64,000 bases of DNA from Gymnodinialimonas sp. 57CJ19 (GTDB taxonomy: Bacteria; Pseudomonadota; Alphaproteobacteria; Rhodobacterales; Rhodobacteraceae): positions 62,001-126,000 of the forward strand of contig NZ_CP151587.1 of NCBI RefSeq assembly GCF_038396845.1, in the 5' to 3' direction. Position 1 is the first letter of the stretch. Each line of letters begins with the position of its first letter. Below, one piece after another: positions 1 to 8,424 of the stretch. The notes beneath the pieces are model-generated. The model had not been told where the DNA came from. It saw only the letters and a program-made list of their open reading frames with translations, and ran no database searches. Both the position numbers and the translations under genes were made by a program.

Positions 1-272
1 AGATCTCAGCAGCTGTGCACCTGATCGTGCAGGCCTCGCGCCTGCAGGACGGCTCTCGTCGGATGGTCTCCATCACCGAGGTGACGGGGATGGAGGGCGA
101 AGTGATCTCCATGCAGGAAGTGTTCCGCTTCCAACGCACTGGGCTTCAGCCTGACGGCAAAATTCTTGGCCATTTCACCGCCTGCGGTGTGCGGTCCCAT
201 TATTCCGAGCGGTTCCGGCAGTGGGGCTACGATTTGCCCGCGTCGATCTATGAACCCATCGCGGCCCAGTAA
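1..272 (+). CDS. cpaF: Tad pilus assembly ATPase CpaF/TadA, C-terminal end (5' truncated)
   Basis: Only the last 89 or so codons are inside the window; the frame is open from base 3. The visible part matches the extreme C-terminus of CpaF/TadA-type secretion ATPases: a region with the pattern RLQDGSRRMVSITEVTGMEG followed by the end of the ATPase core and a tail with QTGxxPDGKxxGHF-like residues and the RF-rich end. CpaF powers assembly of Flp/Tad pili at the cytoplasmic face of the inner membrane. The gene directly precedes tadB with a 26-nt gap, as in most tad loci. The Walker motifs lie outside the window, so the call rests on tail similarity plus context. Confidence 0.9.
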   Translation, partial: ISAAVHLIVQASRLQDGSRRMVSITEVTGMEGEVISMQEVFRFQRTGLQPDGKILGHFTACGVRSHYSERFRQWGYDLPASIYEPIAAQ

Positions 273-298
273 GGCCAAAGCAACAAGGACGACCCACG

Positions 299-1267
299 AT
301 GGAACTGTCTATCGAACCTCTCATCTATATCGGCATTTTCGTCGGTGTGATCATGCTGGTGAACGGCGTCTATCTTGCCATCTTCGGCAAGGCGATCAGC
401 CTGAATGCCCGTGTAAACCGCCGCCTGACCATGCTCGAGAAGGGCAATTCCCGCGAAGACGTGCTGGAAAAGCTTCGCAAGGAGATGAACCAGCACAAGG
501 GCGGCATTTCCCTGCCGTTCTACACGCTGATCGCCGACAAGGCGCAGAAGGGGAACATCGCCTTCACGCCAAACCAGTTGATGCTGGTGATGTTGGGTGC
601 CACCGTTGCCGCGTTCCTTTTGCTGCAAATCCTCACCACCGCTTCCCTGCCAATCAGCGCCCTGTGCTCTGTGGGTATGGGCGTGGGCGGCGTGTTCTTC
701 TGGGTCAACTCGACCGCGAAGAAGCGCATCGCCTTGCTGGAGGAACAGCTTCCCGACGCGGTGGAACTGATGGTTCGCTCCCTGCGCGTGGGTCACCCTT
801 TTGTATCGTCGATCAACACCGTGGCGCGCGAAATGTCTGACCCCATCGCGTCCGAATTGGGCATTATCGCCGATGAAGCCGCCTATGGCCGCGATGTCGC
901 CGAAAGCATCCGCGCCATGGCCGACCGCCTTGGCATCCAGGATTTGCGCTTCCTCGCCGTTGCTGTGGGTATTCAGCAAACCTCTGGCGGTAACCTGGCC
1001 GAGATCCTTCAGGGCCTCGCCAATGTGATCCGGGCCCGCTTCAAGCTGTTCCGCAAGGTGAAAGCCATCACGGCTGAGGCCAAATGGTCCGGCAACTTCC
1101 TGTCGGTTTTCCCCATTTTGGCGCTTATCGGCATCAACGTGATGCAACCCGATTATTACGCCGAGGTAATCGGCACCCCCGTCTTCATTCCCGCCTGTGC
1201 AGGCGTGGCCGTGGCCCTTGGCCTGAACATGGCCATCATGCGCATGCTGGTGAACATCAAAGTCTGA
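299..1267 (+). CDS. tadB: Tad pilus inner-membrane platform protein TadB (322 aa)
   Basis: TadB is one of the two GspF/T2SSF-type inner-membrane proteins that form the platform of the Tad (Flp pilus) machine. The protein has an N-terminal membrane segment at about residues 5-29, a pair of hydrophobic segments near 95-140, a cytoplasmic T2SSF domain (around 150-260, with LPDAVELMVRSLRVGHPF and a later QQTSGGNLAEIL), and C-terminal membrane segments. Length is normal for the family. It sits between cpaF and tadC, its usual place. The ATG at 299 follows an AAGGAC-type ribosome site. No anomaly seen. Confidence 0.95.
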   Translation: MELSIEPLIYIGIFVGVIMLVNGVYLAIFGKAISLNARVNRRLTMLEKGNSREDVLEKLRKEMNQHKGGISLPFYTLIADKAQKGNIAFTPNQLMLVMLGATVAAFLLLQILTTASLPISALCSVGMGVGGVFFWVNSTAKKRIALLEEQLPDAVELMVRSLRVGHPFVSSINTVAREMSDPIASELGIIADEAAYGRDVAESIRAMADRLGIQDLRFLAVAVGIQQTSGGNLAEILQGLANVIRARFKLFRKVKAITAEAKWSGNFLSVFPILALIGINVMQPDYYAEVIGTPVFIPACAGVAVALGLNMAIMRMLVNIKV

Positions 1268-1341
1268 ATATCCCGCAGCGGGCGAAGCGACGCACGTCAC
1301 GCCTTCACAAGGCAGCCGCCCCAACCTGAAAGAGCAGTCCG

Positions 1342-2316
1342 ATGGAATTCCTCCGTAGCCTTTTCGACAAAGCCAATGGCCTCTTGGTTGAACAATTTGG
1401 TGAACTGGGTCCCCTGATCGCCGTCGGCGGCCTTGGCGTCCTTCTGTGCCTCGTCGCGTTGCCAACGCTGATGAAGAAGCAAAAGGATCCCTACAAAAAG
1501 CTGCGTGAATCGCGCGGCGATGTGACGGACGACAAGAAGAACGGCCTACGGATTGGCGGCAAGAACGAGAAGCTGGACCGCTTCGCCCAATATCTGGAAC
1601 CCACGGACGAAGAAGAACTTTCTGCAACGCAGTTGATGATGATCCGGGCGGGCTATCGGTCCAAATCGTCGATCCAGATGTTCAACTTCGCCAAGCTGGC
1701 CCTTGGCATCGGCGGCCTGCTTCTGGGCACGCTTTACGTGATGGTGTCCGGTGGCGGCGGCTCGGCCCAGAACTCGGTTCTGATCGTGTTGATCCCCGGT
1801 CTCGCGGGCTATTACGCCCCGAAGTATTGGATCACCAAGCGGATGCAAACCCGCGAGGAACAGATTAACGCGGGCTTCCCCGACGCGCTTGACCTGATGC
1901 TGGTCTGTGTGGAAGCCGGACAATCGCTCGATCAGGCGATCATTAAAGTGGCCCGTGAAATCAAACCCTCCTACCCCGCCCTGGCCGAGGAATACGAGAT
2001 CGTTTCCTACGAGATGAAAGCCGGTAAAGACAAAACCAAGGTGCTCCGCGATATGGGTGAACGCGTGGGCATCCAGGACGTGAACTCTTTCATCACCACG
2101 CTGATCCAATCCGCGACCTTCGGTACATCCGTGGCCGAGGCGCTGAAAGTCTACGCCGACGAGATGCGCGACAAGCGCGTGATGCGGGCCGAGGAAAAGG
2201 CCAACAAACTGCCCACCAAACTGACGCTGTTCACCATGATGTTCTGTGTGCCACCACTTCTGGTAATCCTGATCGGCCCCTCGATCTACGGCATTGCCAC
2301 GGACCTTGGCCGCTAA
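1342..2316 (+). CDS. tadC: Tad pilus inner-membrane platform protein TadC (324 aa)
   Basis: Second T2SSF-family platform protein, expected to pair with TadB. Hydrophobic segments lie near residues 25-50, 115-140, 145-165 and 295-318. The T2SSF domain starts at FPDALDLMLVCVEAGQSLDQ (about residue 180), and the typical QSATFGTSVAEALKVYA stretch follows near 255. It lies 74 nt after tadB. The C-terminal GPSIYGI-type ending is typical of TadC. A hairpin terminator starts 32 nt after the stop, so the TPR lipoprotein genes that follow may be a separately tuned part of the locus. Confidence 0.95.
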   Translation: MEFLRSLFDKANGLLVEQFGELGPLIAVGGLGVLLCLVALPTLMKKQKDPYKKLRESRGDVTDDKKNGLRIGGKNEKLDRFAQYLEPTDEEELSATQLMMIRAGYRSKSSIQMFNFAKLALGIGGLLLGTLYVMVSGGGGSAQNSVLIVLIPGLAGYYAPKYWITKRMQTREEQINAGFPDALDLMLVCVEAGQSLDQAIIKVAREIKPSYPALAEEYEIVSYEMKAGKDKTKVLRDMGERVGIQDVNSFITTLIQSATFGTSVAEALKVYADEMRDKRVMRAEEKANKLPTKLTLFTMMFCVPPLLVILIGPSIYGIATDLGR

Positions 2317-2347
2317 GGGCAGGCCCGCGTAAAAACCTTTAGCCAAC

Positions 2348-2375
2348 AGGCGTCACCATCCCTATGGTGGCGCCT
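2348..2375 (+). terminator. Rho-independent-like hairpin after tadC
   Basis: A 12-bp inverted repeat (2348-2359 against 2364-2375, one G-T mismatch) encloses a CCCT loop and is followed after a few bases by five T at 2381-2385. It lies between the tadC stop and the next gene. It contains the in-frame ATG at 2364 that a longest-frame caller would use as a start, which argues against that start. Confidence 0.7.
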
Positions 2376-2402
2376 GAGCAGTTTTTACAGACGAGGCAGA
2401 AT

Positions 2403-2969
2403 GTGCTTAAGCACGCGCCCCTATTCTTTCTGACGATCACGCTTGCCGCGTGCAATTTCACCCCTCGGCTGGATGCGGGGGATGATGAAATCTATGCGCC
2501 CCCCAGTGTTGGACGGATTGATGACAGCCTTGATAGCCTGATCGCGGGGGACCGTTTGATGGAAGCTGGCGAATATGAGCTGGCCTTGCGGTCGTATTAC
2601 CGGGCCGGCGTTGAGGATGGGTTAAGCGTCGATATCATCACCGCAATTGGCGCAGCGAACCTTGCTTTGGGCCGTTTGGGGCAGGCCGAAGAACAATTCC
2701 GCGCCGCGCTTCAACGACAACAAGATTTTGTGCCCGCACTCAACAACTTGGGGGCAGTCCTTATCGAACAGGGCGAATATGGGGAGGCGCGGCGCATCTT
2801 AGAGCAAGCCTTCGCGCTCGATAGTGGCAGTTCGGAAACGATCCGCGACAACTTACGCCTCGCTATCGCGCGAATGGAAAATCAGGTATACATTGAAGAG
2901 AACGAGCATAATCGACCGGGTCTGATCCGGCGGGGCGGCGGGCGCTATACCCTGCAATCTTCGCTGTAA
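2403..2969 (+). CDS. TPR-repeat lipoprotein of the tad locus (188 aa)
   Basis: A short signal peptide with a lipobox (LAAC, Cys at residue 17 from the GTG start) is followed by an acidic linker and TPR-type helices around residues 65-150 (ALNNLGAVLIEQGEYGEARR pattern). It is probably an outer-membrane-anchored TadD-like factor helping secretin or pilus assembly. The frame is also open from an ATG at 2364, but that codon sits in the loop-side arm of a hairpin and would put 13 non-hydrophobic residues before the signal peptide. The GTG at 2403 has GAGGCAG just upstream, the same leader as the next gene, so I chose it. Function is inferred from position and TPR content. Confidence 0.8.
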   Translation: MLKHAPLFFLTITLAACNFTPRLDAGDDEIYAPPSVGRIDDSLDSLIAGDRLMEAGEYELALRSYYRAGVEDGLSVDIITAIGAANLALGRLGQAEEQFRAALQRQQDFVPALNNLGAVLIEQGEYGEARRILEQAFALDSGSSETIRDNLRLAIARMENQVYIEENEHNRPGLIRRGGGRYTLQSSL

Positions 2970-3032
2970 GGGCTACGGTTTAATAAAATGAAGGCGCGGC
3001 ACCAGACCTGCGTCCATTGAATGAGGCAGAGC

Positions 3033-3875
3033 ATGATCCGAACCCTCCGGTTAATTCCGGCGGCTATCGCCGTCGCGGCCGTCGCTGCGTGTAACACCAC
3101 CGATGCCGATGTCGAGCGCGCGCTCGACCCTCTTAACGTCATTGATGAAACCAACCTCGCTGACATTATGCTCAGCGCGGCATCGCCCAATGAGGCGGTC
3201 GATTATTTCCGCCGGGCCGTGAATGAAGACCCCGACCGCATTGATTTGCAGCGTGGATTGGGCACCAGCCTTGTGCGTGCCGGGCGGGCGGCCGAGGCGT
3301 TAACGGTTTGGCAAACGGTCATCAGCCATGATGGCGCCATGGACCAGGACCGCGTGGATTATGCCGATGCTTTGATCCGCACCGGCGATTGGGACGGGGC
3401 GCAGGCGCAGCTTGATGCGACGCCGCCCACGTTTGAAACCTATGAACGCTACCGTCTGGAGGCGATGATCGCGGACAGCGAAGAAGATTGGGACCGTGCC
3501 GACAGCTTCTATGAAACGGCGGCTGGCCTGACGACGCGGCCTGCGAATGTCTATAACAACTGGGGCTATTCGCACCTGACGCGCGGTGACTACGCGGGCG
3601 CCGAAGAACTTTTCGTGCGGGCTATCTCTTATGATCCGGAGCTCTTTACCGCCAAGAACAACCTCGTGCTCGCCCGTGCGGCGCAGGGCAACTATGCGCT
3701 TCCGCTGATCAACATGACCCAGATCGAGCGGGCGCAATTGCTGCACACCGCCGCCCTGTCCGCCATTCGCCGCGGTGATGTGGACGAAGGTCGGGGCCTG
3801 CTGAACGAGGCTATTGATACCCACCCGCAGCATTTTGAAGCTGCCGTTGAAGCGCTCCGCGCGCTCAACGCTTGA
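3033..3875 (+). CDS. tadD: TadD-like TPR lipoprotein (280 aa)
   Basis: The N-terminus has a signal peptide ending in a lipobox (VAAC, Cys about residue 20), followed by TPR units spread from about residue 55 to 275, including a clear YNNWGYSHLTRGDYAGAEEL unit. TadD lipoproteins act in the periplasm or outer membrane and help the Tad secretin. An ATG at 3021 is in frame, but the GAGGCAG ribosome site lies between it and the ATG at 3033, so 3033 is the better start. It is the second consecutive TPR lipoprotein in this locus; the pair may share pilotin-like roles. The next gene begins within 15 nt of the stop. Confidence 0.85.
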   Translation: MIRTLRLIPAAIAVAAVAACNTTDADVERALDPLNVIDETNLADIMLSAASPNEAVDYFRRAVNEDPDRIDLQRGLGTSLVRAGRAAEALTVWQTVISHDGAMDQDRVDYADALIRTGDWDGAQAQLDATPPTFETYERYRLEAMIADSEEDWDRADSFYETAAGLTTRPANVYNNWGYSHLTRGDYAGAEELFVRAISYDPELFTAKNNLVLARAAQGNYALPLINMTQIERAQLLHTAALSAIRRGDVDEGRGLLNEAIDTHPQHFEAAVEALRALNA

Positions 3876-3889
3876 ATTCGGAGGTCGCT

Positions 3890-4393
3890 ATGACGCTCAC
3901 GCTTACCAGCCAGGAGGCGATGTGGTTCCTCCCCCTCGCCTTCCCGATCTGCATCTGGGTGGCCTTGTCGGACCTGCGCCAAATGCGCATTCCCAATGTG
4001 GCCGTTCTGGCCCTGACCGCTGTGTTCCTTGTGGTTGGCCTGATCATCTTGCCGATGGACGCGTACCTTTGGCGTTTGGCCGCCCTTGGGATCGTCCTGG
4101 TGGCGGGCTTTGTCATTACCTCCCTCGGGCTGGTCGGCGCGGGCGACAGTAAATTCGCTGCCGCCATGGCGCCGTTCATTGCGCCGGGGGACTATCTGTT
4201 TTTCCTTGCTCTGTTCAGCCTTGTGCTGGTTGGGTCGTGGATCACGCACCGCTCCGCCGGTCGTGTCCCCGCGGTGCGCCGCGCCACGTCCCATTGGTCC
4301 AGCTGGGAACAGGGCAAATTGTTCCCCATGGGCGTCGCCCTTGCGGGGGCGCTGATCGTTTACCTCGCCATGGGCTTTGCCTCTGGCGTCTGA
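3890..4393 (+). CDS. cpaA: A24-family prepilin peptidase CpaA/TadV (167 aa)
   Basis: Small polytopic membrane aspartyl protease that cleaves the leader of Flp prepilins at the cytoplasmic face of the inner membrane. The two catalytic aspartates are visible: one in the first loop (ALSDLRQMRIPN) and one in the GAGD motif (LVGAGDSKFAAAM). There are about five or six hydrophobic segments. The ATG at 3890 has a perfect GGAGG at 3880-3884; an upstream in-frame TTG at 3872 overlaps the previous stop and lacks a better site. It is a short CpaA-type enzyme without the N-terminal methylase domain of PilD. Its presence completes the processing part of the tad locus. Confidence 0.93.
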   Translation: MTLTLTSQEAMWFLPLAFPICIWVALSDLRQMRIPNVAVLALTAVFLVVGLIILPMDAYLWRLAALGIVLVAGFVITSLGLVGAGDSKFAAAMAPFIAPGDYLFFLALFSLVLVGSWITHRSAGRVPAVRRATSHWSSWEQGKLFPMGVALAGALIVYLAMGFASGV

Positions 4394-4456
4394 CTATTGC
4401 CGCGCCCTGACACCGGGGCGCGGACCTATCCCTGTTTTGCACGAAGGCCCTTGCCG

Positions 4457-5782
4457 ATGAATATGCAAACGAACGCCGCCGATCCCGGCTTCGCCCCCCC
4501 TGCCCTCCGCAAGTTGGAGGACACCGGGCTGACCATCGTGATGATGCGCGACATCCTGTTGAAGACGATCTTTCGCAAGAACGTGGAACAAACCTCCGAG
4601 ATCGCGAAGGCCGTGTGCTTGCCGATCCCGCTGACCACGCAACTCATTGATATGCTGCGCGATATGGGATTTTTGCAGGCGACGGGGACGTTGCACGCGA
4701 CCTCGTCCAACGAGATGGGGTTTCAGCTGACCGACGGCGGCAAGGCCCGCGCATTGGATGCGCTTTCGCAGTCCGAATACTACGGTGCGATGCCGGTACC
4801 CTTGGAAGACTACAAGATTCAGGTGAAGCGCCAGTCGATACGTGACGTGAAGCTGACCCGCCCGATGCTAGAAGCCTCTATGGGGCATTTGATCTTGCCC
4901 GACGGGCTGATTGACCAGCTTGGGCCCGCCGTAGGCTCCGGCCGCTCCGTGCTGATGTATGGCCCGCCTGGCAACGGTAAATCCTCCATCGCGGAAGGTA
5001 TTCGTGCGGCCATGGGCGACAACATCTATGTCCCCCATGCGCTGAGCTATGCGGGGCAGGTGATTACCCTGTTTGACCCGATTGTGCACACCCCCGTGGC
5101 AGAGACCGCCGACGCCGAGGGGCAAAGCCCCCTGCGGAAGAATGCGTCCCGCTTCGATACGCGCTACATTCTGTGTACGCGCCCCACGGTGATGACCGGG
5201 GGCGAATTGAGCCTTTCGATGCTCGACCTGAACTACAACGCCGTATCGCGGACCTATCAGGCCAGCTTGCAACTGAAATCCACCGGGGGCGTATTTATCG
5301 TGGACGACCTTGGCCGACAGGCAGAACCGCCCCAGACGCTGATCAACCGCTGGATTGTCCCGATGGAAGTCAACTACGACATCCTCGCGCTGCAATCGGG
5401 TGAGAAGTTCGAAGTGCCCTTCGATACGCTGGTGGTGTTCTCAACCAACTTCCACCCCAATGAGATTTTCGACCAAGCTGCCCTGCGTCGGATCTTCTTC
5501 AAGGTGAAAATTGACGGGCCGAACCAGGAGCAGTTCCTGAAAATCTTCGCCATGGTTGCGAAGAAGAAGGGTATCCCGCTGGATGAGAAATCGCTGATCC
5601 ACATGCTGAAGGTGCGTTACCCGACAATCGACAACGTCTATGCGAACTACCATCCGGTGTTTTTGTGCGACCAGATTCGGGCGATTTGCGATTTTGAGGG
5701 GGAGCCGTATCACATGACCCCCGAGTACATCGATCGCGCGTGGGAGAACCTATACGTGCGCGAAGAGAAGATCGTTCATTAG
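4457..5782 (+). CDS. AAA+ ATPase with winged-helix-like N-terminus, tad-linked (441 aa)
   Basis: Predicted cytoplasmic ATPase. Residues of about 20-95 look like a helix-turn-helix or winged-helix fold (IAKAVCLPIPLTTQLIDMLR), a linker follows, then an AAA+ domain with Walker A GPPGNGKSS at 169-177, Walker B GGVFIVDD ending at 284, and sensor-like FSTNFHP near 330. It resembles MoxR/Magnesium-chelatase-like regulatory ATPases more than secretion ATPases. The start at 4457 is preferred over an in-frame ATG at 4397 because GAAGG lies 9 nt before it and the first 20 residues of the longer form are low in structure. It follows cpaA by 63 nt and may serve pilus regulation, but no function can be assigned from sequence. 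Confidence 0.8.
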   Translation: MNMQTNAADPGFAPPALRKLEDTGLTIVMMRDILLKTIFRKNVEQTSEIAKAVCLPIPLTTQLIDMLRDMGFLQATGTLHATSSNEMGFQLTDGGKARALDALSQSEYYGAMPVPLEDYKIQVKRQSIRDVKLTRPMLEASMGHLILPDGLIDQLGPAVGSGRSVLMYGPPGNGKSSIAEGIRAAMGDNIYVPHALSYAGQVITLFDPIVHTPVAETADAEGQSPLRKNASRFDTRYILCTRPTVMTGGELSLSMLDLNYNAVSRTYQASLQLKSTGGVFIVDDLGRQAEPPQTLINRWIVPMEVNYDILALQSGEKFEVPFDTLVVFSTNFHPNEIFDQAALRRIFFKVKIDGPNQEQFLKIFAMVAKKKGIPLDEKSLIHMLKVRYPTIDNVYANYHPVFLCDQIRAICDFEGEPYHMTPEYIDRAWENLYVREEKIVH

Positions 5783-5824
5783 GGCGCAAGTAGGCATGTG
5801 GTGGCTCGGCTTGGCTGCGTGCGG

Positions 5825-5850
5825 GATGAGTTGTATTTGCCAAGATGAAG
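5825..5850 (+). repeat. Possible Rhodobacterales intergenic repeat copy
   Basis: The segment holds GAGTTGTATTTGCCAAGATG followed by AAG. It resembles a short intergenic element (GAGTATTTTTGCCAAGATGA type) that I recall as frequent between genes in Rhodobacteraceae genomes. Only one copy is seen here and the match is from memory. Confidence 0.35.
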
Positions 5851-5894
5851 CAGGAGCGTTGTGAGCCGTCGCTGGCGGCGCGCATGTGGGGCAG

Positions 5895-5916
5895 ATTGAT
5901 ATACCATTGATATACC
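5895..5916 (+). repeat. Tandem 11-bp direct repeat before the helicase gene
   Basis: ATTGATATACC occurs twice without a gap (5895-5905 and 5906-5916). It ends 45 nt before the helicase start. It could be a regulator site or an AT-rich promoter element; nothing more can be said from sequence. Confidence 0.5.
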
Positions 5917-5961
5917 CCATTGGCGGATGACGTGGCGCGTATTGCGCCCTATCTATGGTGA

Positions 5962-8385
5962 ATGACAGCGCCCCTCCCCCCCCAGATTGAAGAATGGTTC
6001 AGCGCCCGAGGGTGGTCGATCCACCCCCATCAGCGCGATATGCTGGAGTTGGCGGGAGAGCCATGCCAACTGCTGATCGCACCCACGGGCGGGGGCAAGA
6101 CAATGGCGGGTTTTTTGCCGACGTTGGCAGAGTTGGCGGATGGCACCCATGAGGGGGTGCACACGCTTTATATCAGTCCTCTCAAGGCGTTAGCCGCTGA
6201 TATCAAGCGAAATCTGTCGGGTCCGGTGGCGGAAATGGGCCTGCCGATCAGGATTGAGGATCGCACCGGAGATACACCCGCCAGTCGCAAACGACGCCAG
6301 AGGGCCGATCCGCCGCATATCCTTTTGACCACACCAGAATCCCTTGCGTTGTTGACCTCTTACGAAGATGCAGGGCGGACATTTAAGGGACTGAAGCGCG
6401 TAATTGTTGATGAAATTCATGCCCTTAGCGAGAGCAAGCGCGGCGATCAGCTAATGTTGGCGCTGTCGAGACTAAGCGTTCTTGCGCCCGGATTGCGGCG
6501 AGTAGGCCTGTCGGCGACGGTAGAAGACCCGCACGCGGTGGCGCGGATCTTGGCCAAGCACCCGGACCCTTGCGCGGTTTTGCAGGCCGATCCGGGCCCC
6601 GATCCCGACATCGCCATGCTGTCCACCGATGTGCCGCCACCGTGGTCCGGAGGCGGAGGAAGATACGCGATGGATGCCGTGTTGGAGCAGGTAAAGGCCC
6701 ATAAAACCACGCTTATTTTTCACAACACACGCGCGCAGGCGGAGATCTTTTTCCATAACCTCTGGCTCGCCAATGACGAGCAGACCCCTATCGGCATCCA
6801 CCACGGGGCGTTGTCGCGCGAACAGAGGGAGAGGGTGGAAGCCGCGATGGTCGCCGGGCAATTGCGAGCGATTGTCTGCACCGGGAGTCTCGATCTGGGG
6901 CTTGATTGGGGCGACGTGGATTTGGTTATCCAGGTGGGGGCGCCGAAGAACGTCAAACGGCTGGTGCAACGCATAGGGCGTGCCAATCACTGCTATAATG
7001 TGCCGTCCAAGGCGTTGATCGTGCCTGCAAATCGGTTTGAGGTGATCGAATGTGTCGCCGCATTGCAAGCGGTGCGGGCGCGCACGTTGGACGGCGATAC
7101 GGACCATACTGGCCCCCTCGATGTGTTGTGCCAGCATATCCTGATCCGCGCCTGCGCCGGGCCTTTCACTGCCGACGCGCTGTTTGCGGAGGTCACCACC
7201 GCCGGCGCTTACAGCGACCTGTCGCGGGAGGCGTTTGAGCGCTGTCTCGATTTCGCGGCGACGGGGGGCTATGCGCTGCGGGCTTACGATCAGTGGCAGC
7301 GGCTTATTGAAAAGGACGGCGAGTATCGGCTGCGCGATCCGCGGGCGACCACGCGGATCAGGATGAATATCGGAACCATCATCGATTCCGAGAAGATGCC
7401 TGTGCGGATGAAAAAGAATAGGGGTGGCAAGCCCTTAGGGGAAGTGGAGGAGTATTTCGCCTCGACCTTGCGACCGGGGGACACCTTTTTGATCGGCGGT
7501 AAGATCGTTCGGTTTGAGGGCCTGCGGGAGATGACGGTTGAGGTGTCGCGCACGGCTCAGAAGAAACCCCGAATTGCGACATTTTCCGGCACGAAGTTTG
7601 CGACCTCCACTCAGCTCAGTGACCGCATCTTAACCATGTTTCGCCAGGACGATTGGCCCGAGCTGCCCGGCCACACCCGAGAATGGCTGCATTTGCAGCG
7701 CCAATATTCCCAGCTGCCAGAGAAAGACCGTTTGCTTGTTGAAACCTTCGCCCATGACGACCGCGCCTATACGGTGGCTTACGGGTTTGCCGGCAGGAAC
7801 GCGCAACAGACGTTGGGGCTTTTGCTGACGCACCGGATGGAAACCCTTGGGCTGCATCCCTTGGGCTTTGTCGCCACCGACTATGCGACGATGATTTGGG
7901 GGCTGGACGAAGTTATTGATCCTAAGCCTCTTTTCAGCCGGGACACCCTGATGTCGTCGATGGAGAACTGGCTGGCGGATACCTCTGTCATGAAGAAAAC
8001 GTTTAAAGGCAGCGCCGTGATTGCGGGCCTTGTGGATCGCATGGCCCCCAACGGGAAACGGAAAACCGGACGGCAGGCGGCGTTTTCTACCGACATTCTG
8101 TATGACACGCTGCGCAAGTATGACCCCGATCACATCATGCTGTACATCACCCGGACTGAGGCCATGCGAGGCCTAGTGGATTTCTCGCGGATTGAAGGGA
8201 TGCTGGAGCGGGTCGCGGGCCGAATTGATCATTGCCGGTTGGACCGTGTCAGCCCCCTCGCTGCGCCGATGATGCTGGAAATGGGACGCGTGTCCGTGAG
8301 CGGTGCTGCCAACGAACGGCTACTGGAGGAGGAAACCGAACGGTTAATGCAGACGGCAGGTTTGGCGTTTGGATCAAACCCTTAA
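5962..8385 (+). CDS. Ligase-associated DEXH-box helicase, Lhr-type (807 aa)
   Basis: Superfamily 2 helicase of the family that travels with an ATP-dependent DNA ligase, an MBL-fold exonuclease and PdeM. The two RecA domains show Walker A APTGGGKT (residues 40-47), DEIH (150-153), SATVEDP near 190, and the motif V/VI region GSLDLGLDWGDVDLV with QRIGRANH near 335. A long C-terminal winged-helix/Lhr domain follows. Size fits the family. It is followed after 39 nt by pdeM, so the two are probably co-transcribed. The ligase and exonuclease usually found beside it are not in this window. The role in DNA repair is known for the family only by association and by studies of Lhr. Confidence 0.93.
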   Translation: MTAPLPPQIEEWFSARGWSIHPHQRDMLELAGEPCQLLIAPTGGGKTMAGFLPTLAELADGTHEGVHTLYISPLKALAADIKRNLSGPVAEMGLPIRIEDRTGDTPASRKRRQRADPPHILLTTPESLALLTSYEDAGRTFKGLKRVIVDEIHALSESKRGDQLMLALSRLSVLAPGLRRVGLSATVEDPHAVARILAKHPDPCAVLQADPGPDPDIAMLSTDVPPPWSGGGGRYAMDAVLEQVKAHKTTLIFHNTRAQAEIFFHNLWLANDEQTPIGIHHGALSREQRERVEAAMVAGQLRAIVCTGSLDLGLDWGDVDLVIQVGAPKNVKRLVQRIGRANHCYNVPSKALIVPANRFEVIECVAALQAVRARTLDGDTDHTGPLDVLCQHILIRACAGPFTADALFAEVTTAGAYSDLSREAFERCLDFAATGGYALRAYDQWQRLIEKDGEYRLRDPRATTRIRMNIGTIIDSEKMPVRMKKNRGGKPLGEVEEYFASTLRPGDTFLIGGKIVRFEGLREMTVEVSRTAQKKPRIATFSGTKFATSTQLSDRILTMFRQDDWPELPGHTREWLHLQRQYSQLPEKDRLLVETFAHDDRAYTVAYGFAGRNAQQTLGLLLTHRMETLGLHPLGFVATDYATMIWGLDEVIDPKPLFSRDTLMSSMENWLADTSVMKKTFKGSAVIAGLVDRMAPNGKRKTGRQAAFSTDILYDTLRKYDPDHIMLYITRTEAMRGLVDFSRIEGMLERVAGRIDHCRLDRVSPLAAPMMLEMGRVSVSGAANERLLEEETERLMQTAGLAFGSNP

Positions 8386-8424
8386 GACTTGCGTTGAGAG
8401 CGATCACAAAGATATGAACGAAGC

